Origin: Rhyacichthys aspro
Taxonomy: Eukaryota; Chordata; Actinopteri; Gobiiformes; Rhyacichthyidae
Length of the DNA: 64,000 bases
Assembly (NCBI GenBank): GCA_036850595.1
Contig: CM072160.1
Location: 9,589,906 to 9,653,905, forward strand
Direction of reading: 5' to 3'
The notes beneath the pieces are model-generated. The model was not told the origin of the DNA and made no database searches. It was given only the letters and a program-made list of their open reading frames with translations. Position 1 is the first letter of the stretch. Every line of letters begins with the position of its first letter. The translations under genes were made by a program, and so were the position numbers. Below are positions 1-11,880 of the stretch, piece by piece.

Positions 1-1725
1 AGAACACATTGTGATCTCATGGTACATGCACACACAAAGTTGCCTCTAGGTGCCTGAAGATGAGCCTGAACCAGGGAATGGATTCTCCTTAAGAGCTTAG
101 CAGGCTAAGGGTAATTGCATAGGTGGATAAGAGCATAATATGTCTCTTATGAAAGCAAATGATGGCTGTTTTGCTGTAGTACAGACTGTTTCATGTTGTT
201 GTTGCAGCCTTGAGGGGACACAACTCTACATTTTCTGTGGCACACTTGCCACAGCGATTCAGAGTGGCGTACTCGAGCCACTCTAAAACGGACTGTGTTC
301 GAGCCCAGATGAGCTTCCATTTGAAAGAGAAGTGAATATTATATCCCACGGCAGGTTATCACTGAGACGAGCACTTCAAGGTTGTTTGCCACCTTTTCCT
401 TCAGCCCCTCGATGTTATGACCTATTGTTAAACAGAAATCCCTCTTTGCCAAACAGCCAGCTTATAAGGGATGTGTTCAGTTTGGGAAAGTTTTCATGAA
501 CCGGGGGTTTGTAAAGTCTCCCCTGGCTGCTGTTCTACTTTCTGTATTCTCATTGTCTCTATTTAAAATTTGAAATAACTCAACATTTACAAATTCCTCC
601 ATGGAAATATGTTCTAGAGATTATATAAGAGATCTCATTTCATAAATTCTTAATTTGTCATGTATTATTAATATTTACCATAATGTATATAGTAAATGTT
701 AGTGAGCATGTAGTGTTCTAATGAAGTATTATATAGTAATCAAGCAATTGGCTTTATAAGATGTGGCATATAGTCCCAGGCATAGGCAATGAATAACGTA
801 ATTCATGTAGATTCATTCGGTTTTGGGCAGAATGGTAATACTAAGGAAATTTCATTATTACAACAAGTCTGGATCCAATCAACAAAACCCTTGAATAATT
901 TCTTGTGGTGATAGATATCTCATTATTCAGACAGTTGTCATTTAAATTCTCTGGCACTCCATCTTTTTTGGTGCTCCACTGTTTTGCACTGGATTCCAGT
1001 CTTTGGGCTCTCACTGAATTGACTGGCTGGAGGCTGCACACCCAAAAAAATGGCATAAGTTAAAATAAGTAAATGTTAATAATGGAGGGTATACTAAATT
1101 ATAGAAAGGATTAGACAGTACACTAAGAATTCTTAATATTCTTCAAATCTACTTAATTTTTTAGTCCACCAATAATGAATAAAAAGACAATAATTGGTCC
1201 TGTGACAGTAAGGCATTTAAAATGGCATTCTTCTGGCATTCATGTTTTTATGTTTTATACATGTTACACTTTTATTCTACACTTTATTTATTAATTAATT
1301 TATTTCATTATTTTACTTGCAATATTTGCCATATCTTTAAGAGGAGTAACAAAGGGTTATTTGATGCAACATTTCATGCATGTTGCAACTAGTAGAAGCA
1401 AACCCAAAGCAGAGCACAACAAACCCAGTGTGGTTGAACTGAGAAACATGTTTTGAATGCCGTCTGTTTTCAAATGTCAAGCACTTGAGGTTTTTACCGG
1501 GTTTGGAGTCAGAGATATTGACTGGTGACTGGGAGATTGGAGAGACCTGGGGGGCCACTTCTAATCCAGGTTGACCTACTCTTATCACACACAACCAAGG
1601 TCAAGAATTTAATGAGGATGGGATGCTATTAAAGCAATTAGTCAGAACTGGCTTGTTTCTGGGGCATGCAGAGCCATGGGAGAGCCATGAAGAGGGTGAG
1701 AGACAGGGGGACAACTACAGTAGAG

Positions 1726-1733
1726 TCACGTGA
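1726..1733. promoter_or_regulatory. Palindromic E-box (TCACGTGA)
   Basis: TCACGTGA, with the extended form GTCACGTGAT at 1,725-1,734, differs at one base from the CLEAR/M-box consensus bound by MITF/TFE-type bHLH-zip proteins. It lies in a GC-richer patch. A single 8-mer is weak evidence of function. Confidence 0.25.
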
Positions 1734-2144
1734 TGATGCACCCAGCCATGGCCTCACCCACTCTGTGCACCACCCCTCTGGCTCCTCACTCAAGCAGGAA
1801 GTGTCTCCACGCAGCCACTCAGCAGCCACTCAGTGCTGCAACAGTGACACTCAGTGGTGGATGTACACCCTGACACTAAACACAACACTGGTTGTCACAA
1901 AACAGAGCCAATATTGAGGAATACTACTATTAAAACTATGTGTTGTACACTCAGAGTCAAGCATGTTAATTAACCCCAAATTGTACACAATACAATGTGA
2001 AGTAATCCAATAATTGTACCAGCTGACTGACACACATATAGTGTAGGTGCATCAACACCAACAACATCATATACAGGTATCACTGTATGGTGCAGCTTAG
2101 AATGATGTAGAAATACAATATACATTAGAAGAAGAAGATATATA

Positions 2145-2162
2145 TAGATAGATAGATAGATA
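2145..2162. repeat. (GATA)n microsatellite
   Basis: Four to five uninterrupted GATA units directly follow a short TA-rich run. This is an ordinary simple repeat, probably length-polymorphic. Confidence 0.9.
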
Positions 2163-5100
2163 CTGACTCCATGCAGCCTGTCTCTCATTTAATCTGTTTC
2201 GTACGGACTGTTAGCTTTACTAGCTACATAAGTAGCTCCAGCTAACTAAGTAATTGTGTCATGCTTCACACTCTGGCCCTTTTCCAAATGTTATATTAAC
2301 TCTGCTCTCCATAAACTCTGTGGTTTCTATTGTGCATTGTAAGTCTCTAGGGGTAACGTTGCTGTTTCAAAGTTCGCGGGCGTATATATTCTCATTGTCT
2401 TTTGATAATTCATGTCATTAGGTCAAGTCCGTGTTCTGTTGTTGTTATGGTAACCCACAGTTAGCTTACATTTAATATCAGGGGCCTAACAGGGAAGGTT
2501 ATTTCAGATTTGCACTCATCCTGCCATTGAAAGATGTTATCTCTGTTGTTTTCACTGAACACGTTTAAGAAAGAATCACCAAAAATTAAGTTCAGTTCAG
2601 TTATCACAATATTGTAATTTTGTACATTCTTAACACTTTCTTAAAAGTACAGAACTAATGAACATCTGAACAAAATGCTGCAAAAAGGAGCATTAAAGGA
2701 CTTAGGTGTGCAGCTCTTTTGATAATGAATGAGACAGCACTAACTGTGCCTGAAGTAGTGCATGATAATGAAATATTGATTCTGTAACTCTAAATTATTC
2801 TAATTTACACATGGGTGGATTTTTAAACTCTGATTGTTATTGGGAACATTTCATTGCAGACAAATAACTTAGTTGGTTGTGTGCTCTTTGGCTGCCTCAT
2901 GCCACACAGGGAGCCAACAAATGCAGAGAAACTGTCTTAATAAGAAGGGGAATAAGATACAATTACAAAGTAATATCTGCAAAATACCTTTAGAGATAGA
3001 TTTTCAGATAGTTTTCTGTTTGTTCTTACTGTGGAGGTCTGACCCCTGCAGGACTCAGAGCACTTACATGTAACCTCATTAGTGATGCCAGCAGACAACA
3101 CCTGTTTTTGTGGCGATATGTTGGCTGTGTTATTTCTTTGGTGTGACACAGAAAAACACAGAATGAAATGCTGAGATAAGATGACAAGCAAATGTGCAAC
3201 AAATGCCATATGCTCTTTGATGATATGAGGTTGAAGTTATTTAACTTCAAATTTATATCCTATAATGTTTCTAAAGTATAGGTAATAACAATAACACACA
3301 CACAGTAATTGGCGATTGTAATCAAAAGTACATACACTGTGCAATCATTGCTAATGAGGTGAAATAAGTTTATTACTGTTTATGCTCTGATTTATTCTTT
3401 GTTATTTATGTTTTTATTTAGTTGTTGTTTTACATTGACTCTGGGTACAGCTAATTACCAAAATTGATTCTTCCTTATAAAGAGCACAGAAGTGTTAGAC
3501 AGCATTGATTTAAAGTTCTCTTCACATCCCTACCTCCATCTAGCCTAAATATTTACATTTGTGACTATTTGTTTCAATTTGAAGAACCTTTTATTTCTTA
3601 ATTTCAACTGTGTAAAATATGCTACATGGTATTCGATCAAAAAGCAAAGTGTTTTGAGATTTTGCCAAGGATATTTGAGGATTGCTGCCTGCGGAGTAAC
3701 AAGACGGTCAGGGGGATGACTGACTCAAAGGCTAAACAAACATCACACATGGCTACGATGACAGAAGTACAGTTCAATCACGTCTTTATATCTTTATTAG
3801 TACATTAAATATCTTAACAGTGACGTCCTGGAAATACAACAAGTCATGTTAGCACTAATGTGAAGTAAAAAAAACTCACAGCTGCAAACATTGCTACAGT
3901 CATTTGAATGCATTCATTAAAGGATTATTAAATTAACTTTGAAGCTGATTTATTTTCTACCGATTGCTTGCTCAACTCCTCAGTTAGGCACTAATCCAGT
4001 GTGCTGTACACTGTAGCCACTCAAGTCCCTAATCTTTGCTGACAGCTCTGAGGGTGTTTGTTGGGGCCATATCATTCAAGGCCACACATTTCTGAACAAG
4101 TTGGTGAAAAATGAGAAAAGCCAGCAGTGCCGAAGGGAAGAGCCCAACTGACTGAGGGCAGCGGTGGAGAAAACTATGTTTGCGCTCTGCTATTATGGAC
4201 AATGTCCTCCTCCCTCTCAATGACAAAATGTCAATGCAACAGAGCACTTTCAGTCAGGGGCTCTTGCTACTGAGGCGTGCCAAGCAGCACTTCAGGAGTG
4301 CATCTGACTGCCCTCCACTACAATGTCTCCTCCCTCAGCATCACCCGCCTCTAGCTCTTTGCTTCCCTTTATCCACTTGCCTGTAGTCTGTCATTTACTT
4401 ATTTCTCCAGAGGGCTTCTTTGTTATTTCAAACCAGACACAGTCAGCCATAAGAAAGGCACAAAGCATCCACAAAAAGACATCCTGGCCCCATCTGTTGC
4501 ATTTCAGCATGTTTGTGTCCTTTTTATTTATTATTTCAACCCCTTGTTGATCCATAAACTAATACACACACATAATCATTCATTTATTCACTCATTCACT
4601 TACACATAATTAGTCAATGTGGCCCCTTGTGTCTATTAGGAGGCATATGGCTCAGTGGCAGACAATAGAGTGAGGAGCAATCAACTGCTGACGCTGCGTC
4701 CTTGTTTATATCTGCGGTTATTGTCTGGGAAGCAGACACTTTTCTCTGAATTGATTCAGGTGTAAGGTTGACTTAACTTGATTCCTCTCACTGTTTGTCT
4801 GGGAGGTTATTAAAATTGTTTTGTTATATTCATATAACTCCCAACTGTGAGGATGCTGCTTGTCTACAGCCTTAATAAGTCTGTCACCACTAACCAGTAA
4901 AATCATTCACTAACATGGCACTTCTTTTTGTCCATCTGCTGCCTCAGTTTATCTCTTTTATGTTGCAGTGCCTCACAAGGTTTTTTGCCACTCAAATTAC
5001 TTTGTAGGTGCCAGACTTAGGAGGCCAAAAACTTGCACCACAAATGGCAAATGACACAGAGTTTAAGACTCTCAAAGATTCATACAGATTGAGAGCACAG

Positions 5101-5199
5101 AACTCTGCTGCTGATCTGCACTAGCAATTCATGTTTAGTGACAACATTTAGCACTGTAATTATCATATTCTGCGGTGAAATATAAAGACTCTGACAGCT

Positions 5200-5226
5200 G
5201 GGGTGTGGAGTGGGGGTGGGGGTGGG
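5200..5226 (+). repeat. G-rich tract, quadruplex-like
   Basis: Runs of four, five, five and three G occur in 27 bases, the last three separated by single T. The first loop is 8 nt, just over the usual 7-nt limit, so folding into a G-quadruplex is possible but not certain. There is no gene nearby. Confidence 0.4.
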
Positions 5227-8200
5227 TTAACTCAGATGCAGTGCTCATTGCTTGTTTCTGATAAATATGATAATGAAGGTGAACTATGACAACAGCTATC
5301 ATTATTTGAAAATGTGTTTTGTGTGCTTTACCCAACTTTAACCACTGTATTAAATTTATAATGATTTGATTGTGCTATGCATCTGTAACACTCATAGTTG
5401 GCCCCATAGCAAGTGTGCAAAAGGAAATGCTTAATAATTAATCAGCAAAGGCATCACAGCTATTGTTCAGTGTTGCTTATAAATTAATTTGGTGGGCCTT
5501 TGTACATATATGATCACAAGTCCTCCTGATGAAATGATGTTGAGGATGGGCATACATTTTTCATTGGGGAGAGCCCACACTTACAGTAAAAAAAATGTAC
5601 AGATATGGCAGCTACACAAGGGAATGCAGAGAGACCCAAAGAAATGTAATACATCTCACAGAGAAGTAAAAGACACCTCTGGATCTGAGGGAGAAGCCAT
5701 ATTGTGACATACACAGAGTAACATCACACATATTGCATTTCCTCATCGTGTGAAGAAGTGACCTGTAGAGCATCACAACTTATTTATATGCCCCAACTTT
5801 ATAACAAGTCTTTTCTATTTAAATACAAAGAAAGCACAATGTGGGTGTTTCCAGATGTTCCTCGGTGCAAGTAGCACTGATGCTAGACTGGCTCTGAACA
5901 CCTGTGGAGGTGTGCCAGCTGAAAACGTGAAATGCTCCACAGCATCAGCTTGACACTAATAACATCTGCAATGCACATGACGCACTATAACACACAGTGA
6001 CAATAGGCCTTTTTAATTTTAGCAGCAGACATAAAAAAAACTGTGAAATGGAAGATGTGAAAGAAAGAGGAGAGCAGTGGAAGATGAGGAAATAATGTTC
6101 TTATCTGTGAAAACACAAGATTTTAATGAGATAGAGTGACACATTCATTTTGTTTGACTTTGTGCAGAAAACAGTGCTCTCTTCTGATTAAAAAATTGTA
6201 TTACTGAGCAAACACTTTTTTACTTTTTTACATTACTATTTTACTACAATTATATGACGCTAACTTCTTCTTTAAAACCAGTTTGCCGATTAGTTTCCAG
6301 TGGTTCTTTGTGTTCAGAGCATGTTGCCCTGAGCTCAGTGGACCATAACCAGCTGGTTTATCTGTCCAGTTCATTGGTGTTGTCCTTCTTCTCATTTATT
6401 TCCAAATTTTAATGTTTTGGCAACAAGTTATCTCTCATCCCACAATGTTGCACGCCTCAAATTAACATTTTATGCGATGGCAACAAAGTGTGGGTGTGTG
6501 ATAGAGCTTGCCAGTTTACAAATGAAACAAGCTGGCACTCGATGCATTGCTTGCTCTGTCTGTCTCCCTTCTGTCCCGCTGCAACAACCTTGAACCAGTT
6601 TGTTAGCATCCCAAATGAGCAGCAACAGCGCAGAGATTTGAATAGCATAAATAAATGAATGAGCAAACAAACCAGCACAACGCCAACGCTGCTCTAGTGG
6701 CAATCTAGGGCCGGCACTCGCCATGTAATGATCTGCAAATAGCTGGCTGCTGCGATAAAATTCAATTGAAAGTACAAACGGCCTCTGTCGACCACATGGC
6801 AAATAGGCTGTTGTAATTTCAACCAGGAGATTTGCCATGCACCTGGTAAAATCCAAACACTTCAAGTCAATAGGACTGCTGGGTAACATCAGAACAAGAC
6901 CACGTGTTGCTCTATATTTTGCCTCTCTGCACCAGTGTAGTCAATCAAGGAGCAGTCTCGCCCAAACTGCAAACAGCAAACTGTCCCCACGGTTACAGCG
7001 AGCGATGGAAAGGGAAATAGATTGGGGCAGAGAGATTTTTGCTTTAGGAAATGCCATTTCTAAATTGCCTCTTCACAGACAGCTACTTATACTTAAATAT
7101 ATGCAAAGGAGCTCACAAAACACTGGCTACAGCACAATCTTGAAAGGTTTTTTTTCTTCCGGTTCATTTCTTTCAATAGCTTTTCAACATCAAAGAATGA
7201 CCAGCTTTAACCACAATCCACTTTTTCTTTGTTTTTATCTCAGAATAACAAATTTCAATTAATTACAGTTACCCGTAACCGTTTAAAGAGTTACTTTTCA
7301 TTACCCTTTTTAAGTTTAAGCCACCCTCAACTTGGCTATTATGCATTATTTCATTTATTATCACAGCAATTACATTTGTGTCAGTCCTATTTGTGTGTAA
7401 ACAGCACTACAAAAATAAATATTATTTCACTATATGCAAAGTTAGAAACCATTGGACATACAGAACCAAATGATGATGAGATTTGGCAGTGGGAATCTTA
7501 GTATAAATCTAAATGTGAGACTCTCAGCCTTTCTGCGATGACAGATTTTGAAATGATCTTCCCAAACGGGCTCAGCCATTAACTGCTGCTTGTGACTCAT
7601 CATTTTTCACATGGCAATTTGCTAAAAAGACTCCCCTCTAACAACTCAACTCAAAATGACTCAGATTCATAGATTTTTCACACACAGAATGGATCAGAGT
7701 TGGGCTTCATGCTACAGGAGATGAGGTCATTTCATTGAAAAACAAGTTCGCCTTAAACATTAGAGATGAACCCTTCACATGTGAATACAGACATCGTTCA
7801 GTCATGATTTGTTTTTAATTTGTGTTTTGTTGTGTCATGTGTACTTGTGTGCAGCCAACTGTTTGATTAAATCTTAATAAGACTGGATAAAATTAAATGT
7901 TATTGAACCTTGCAAGGTAAATAGCAAGGGGAATGTTCTTGGAATGCCGAACTCTTGTTAATGTTGCATGGTTAGACACAGTGTGGGGCCCATTGTTAAA
8001 AACATTGTGGAAAAAAGGAAGAAAAAAATGAATTAAGCGTGTTTAGCTACAGCGCATTGGCACAGTAGTAATGTCCTCTGTCCCCAAGTCCCTTAAGAGC
8101 ACTGAAGAGGAGTGTAAAAAAACGAGACCCGAAGCTCACGTCGCACACAGCGCTGCTTACAGACCTGGCTCAGCTCACACATCTCTGCCCACACATACCC

Positions 8201-8371
8201 CACGGTCAACAACATGTAATCACAGTTGAGTACCACTCTAAGCTCCAAATAAAGTGGTTTAAGAATAGGGCCAACGATTGAACAGTAGTTTAAAGTCTGT
8301 CCAATAGTCCAGGTCACCCATTGTATGTGGAATACGTGCCAGTTCTTGTTGACCACAGAGTATCAACACCA

Positions 8372-8745
8372 TGACAAGACTTTTGCAACTGAAACCGGGT
8401 TGAGACCAAGACCCTGTCAGGGTGAGACTAAGTCAAGACCAAGACCATGAAGGGTTTTTAAAAAAAATCTGAACAGTCCAAGTCCACTTTTTGAGTCAAA
8501 ACGAAGGAGGCCAATTCAAAACACGATTTTTATCTGAAGTGTTTGAGGTTTTCATCCAATCCCAAGAACAGACAAATATGAATATATACATATATTTGTG
8601 GTCTTGGTCGGTCTTGACATCCGAGACTAAAGAAAAACGAGTTCGAGACCCAGAGAAGACCAAAACTTTTGGGGTTCAAGACCATGACAAGAACAAGACC
8701 AAGACCAAGACAAAATGGTCTTAGGACCGGTCTTGAGAACTACAT
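8372..8745. repeat. CAAGACC-rich dispersed repeat (probable non-autonomous mobile element)
   Basis: About 370 bp built from many variants of a 6-7 base unit (AAGACC/CAAGACC, and GGTCTTG on the other strand). It closes with GGACCGGTCTTGAGAACTAC. The composition differs sharply from the flanking AT-rich DNA. From memory, similar GGTCTTGGTCTCG-type blocks are widely dispersed in teleost genomes. The family name is not determined and the exact ends are inferred from where the motif stops. Confidence 0.55.
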
Positions 8746-11700
8746 CACAAATATTTACAACTGAAAATATGTAAGACTCTGTGTTGGTCCACCTTCTATT
8801 TTTGATTTTTCTCTGAACCTAAACAAAAAATATCATAAGGCTTTGTAAGTACATTACAGTCATTAGCAAACTAAAAAGCCATTGTGACAAGAAGACCAGT
8901 GTTAAGTGGATTGCTTTTCATGTTGTCGTGGTCTCGCTTCACAATCACTAATCACCTGACTCACATATGTCAGAATTCAAATTTGTCTCTCTCTTAATCT
9001 TAATCATCAAAAAGCCGACTGTCATTAATCCTCCTTTTCTCCCCCTCTTGCTTGGATCAATGTTTCCTCTTGCAGAGCAAAGATAGTAATTAATCCCCAG
9101 TTCAGCAGTGCCTTCAGGCATGACTTTTCTTCAAAGATCTGAATCAATGGCTCTTCCTATTCGCCTATATTTCATAAAATGAGTAGCCATTTTTTGGAAG
9201 GTGTTTCTACATGATATCTCTGAGAATCAATGAATCTGAGAGTAGACAAATGGTTCATTCTTATTCATAATACAACAACGAAGGAAAAATGAACAGGCTT
9301 TTTACTTCAGTTGGCCCTACATTGATAGTATTTTACCATAAAAAGTAGAGTAATAGACATTTTTATGTAAAATCCTACCTGGAAAAGTGGAATTGGAGAA
9401 GGGCTAAGAGGGTGGTAATGCCACAGCGGCTTGGTCACAACAGACAGAGAAAGGTGTAAAGGGCCACTGTGTATTTATCAAGAGTAAGGTGCATGAAATT
9501 GGCTCTTAACCTCCCAGTTAGAAGGTTTAATTAGAAATCATGCTTTTTGCCACAGGAGCAGAGGCACAGGGGGTGAGATGTCCAAACAGGGTGATAAATG
9601 ACCTGCGGGACAGGAGGCTGTGGAGGGACAGGACGGTGAGAGTGAAATGTAGGTGACAGATCTGTTCACAGCAGGATGTGAGGGAACAGGCTGGAGCATG
9701 AAAGCACACCTCAAAGCTGTAAGGGGCTCTTAGCACACCGGGGTCAGGTCAGAGAAACAGACAGCCCACGGTCAGCACCAGGAACAGGACGACAGCTAAG
9801 GCCCTAGGGCTAGAACCAATATCTCACCAGAGAGGATAAAAAAGTGTGGTATAATTCGACAAGTGGGTTTTTCAAACAGTTCCAAGTCTTGCTTTATCAT
9901 CTGCCAAAATAAATAGTGTATGTCTGCCATTCCCTCCATCAGCAACTGCATTATTGTTTCATGTTAGTGTTAGGTAAATACCAGTATGACCCTGCAAGAC
10001 TTTCTGCCGGTTATAACATGGTTGTTACACAAAATGTACAGTACATTACATAATACATAGCAAATAGCTTTTAATTAATCATAATAACTTAAATATTACC
10101 ATTACATCCTATTAATGCCATGCTGTACATGAGCAGGGTGCAATGTTTCTTATTTATTTAAATGAGGAAAACAGTTTTATTACTAAATAGCATATTATTA
10201 AAAAAAACAAAAAAAAACACACATTTACTGAGCCCCATTCCCTCTTTTAGTGCTTAACAGTGAGAAAAAGTCAAATTCAAGTTTATGGTTTTTAGATAAA
10301 CAAGCCACATGACAAGTAGTTTAACACTTTTTGATTTCACTGTTCACAATAAAAAAAAATCATGACACAGCTCCTATCACCAAGCTCGAAAGAGAACAGG
10401 TAATTATTACTGTTTGATTTGTGTGCTCCTTATTTTGGTTTGGCACAACCCCACAAGATCATCCACTGAGTAAATCATACACATTAATGATAATCACACT
10501 GTCCCGTGATTGCACTCTGGTTTATTTTATGACTGCAGATATTCTTTATGGCAGTGGCTATGCAGGGCAGTGGTCCATAACTGAGCCATTAGTAAAATTA
10601 CTTTCAAACCCACTGGCACAAACTGAACACGGGCCTACATCCATCAAGAATGCACATAATTCCAGCCACATTTTTATCATAATAAATGTCAAAATTTACC
10701 CCATATGTATCCAATATAAAATGTTTAGAGACGGATCAGCATTCAGATAAACATTCATTGTCTTTGCTGGAGGTTCCCTTCTGTTGGCAACATTCAACAC
10801 TTGACATTTAAACCCTGCAACGATTTTGCAGCCTGAACTTTTTCTTAAAAGTAGGTCAGCACCTTTAGCAGCACTGCTGAGAGCAAAGAAAAAGCATGCA
10901 GTTAGCCTCTCCTGAATGCCCTGTGTGCTTCAAATCCCTTTTTTTAGCAAAGGCTCAGAGGATTAACAGGCCTGATGAGAACAACAGTAGCGCACAGGTC
11001 TGTTCAAACTTTTTTATTCTTATAAATTCTACAAATCAAGTTTGCCTTGCTCTTGGCAACATGACATTTATCTCTGGTAAAATGGCCTCATGCAGAAAGG
11101 CAGGCAGAAACTGTTTTCTGATGTGTTTTTTGTTTTTTTTTCTGTTTTCGTGTCTTAACCCATTCATCTGTGGGATTCATGCATTTTGTTTTCTTATTTC
11201 TATTTTTGACTGATGAAGTTGTTTCATGAACTTGGCGCTAATCGAGATGATATACAGTCATGTAACAATCATGCCCTCTAGCACTTTCATTAAGAATACA
11301 GTAACAACTTACATGTAAGGTAGTTATTTGGCTCCTCTGACCCCCAGCATTGTGAACACCCATGGAGACATGGGATGGATACAGGACATTTTGCATTTGT
11401 TGTCCAATGTTTCTGCCATAAAGCAACATAATGTTTATGGTTCAAATGTGTCAAAGTGAGCAATCAACACTTTTCACATGAGATGCATAGCTCTTTGGCT
11501 AACTTGTTTTCAGGTATTTTGGTTACTCATGACAGCATTTGCAATGACTCAATGATTACGTATTACGAAGTCCAGTTTATTAGCATTTAACATGAGCTCC
11601 AACACCTCGTAAATGCATAATTAGCCTAGGCAGAGCACTGTGGACTGTAGCTTGATGCTTTCCCATGTGTGTGAACTGGGAAAAGTGTAGTCACTCTAAG

Positions 11701-11767
11701 CTGTTCATGTAAACTCTTACAAAGACAGGAGTCCAATATCTAAGCTGTGCATTTAAACGTACTGACT
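8746..11767. other. Non-coding stretch, nothing recognised
   Basis: AT-rich sequence with a somewhat GC-richer patch at about 9,530-9,800. The open frames of 69-109 codons look like chance: they lack recognisable motifs and partner exons. Short A-runs near 10.2 and 10.35 kb are the only simple sequence. Confidence 0.6.
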
Positions 11768-11880
11768 GTATTAGCGCTCTTCCACCTCACAGCAAGAAGG
11801 TCCTGGGTTCAATTCCTGGCTGAGGCAGGGTCTTTCTGTGTGATGGGCTAATATGTTCTACCTATGCCTGCGTGGTGTTA
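11768..11880 (+). mobile_element. tRNA-derived SINE fragment
   Basis: The block reads TTAGCGCTCTTCCACCTCAC, then AGCAAGAAGGTCCTGGGTTC, then AATTCCTGGC and a CTTTCTGTGTG stretch. GGGTTCAATTCC at 11,805-11,816 is a tRNA-type B box for RNA polymerase III. The order of blocks matches a very common teleost tRNA-derived element, including the following TGCCTGCGTGG motif near 11,865. The copy is degraded and truncated: the head before TTAGCG and the long tail are missing. It is probably an old, inactive insertion. Confidence 0.75.

Larger units (their letters stand above)
1..8371. other. Non-coding stretch, no gene recognised
   Basis: AT-rich sequence with stops scattered through all six frames. 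The longest open stretches (139-141 codons near 6.5-7.3 kb) overlap on both strands and show no recognisable domain, low-complexity bias or matching splice sites, so I do not call them genes. Visible contents are a short GATA microsatellite near 2.15 kb, a palindromic E-box at 1,726-1,733 inside a GC-richer patch (about 1,640-1,870), and a G-rich run at 5,200-5,226. No tRNA, rRNA or retrotransposon ORF is seen. Distant enhancers or a lncRNA cannot be excluded from one sequence. Confidence 0.6.

Noticed and set aside
6470..7262. Two overlapping open frames of about 140 codons on opposite strands
   Set aside because: No recognisable domain and no codon-level or splice support; typical of chance frames.
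10195..10220. A-rich run as a retrotransposon tail
   Set aside because: No LINE/SINE sequence upstream and no target-site duplication visible; treated as low complexity.
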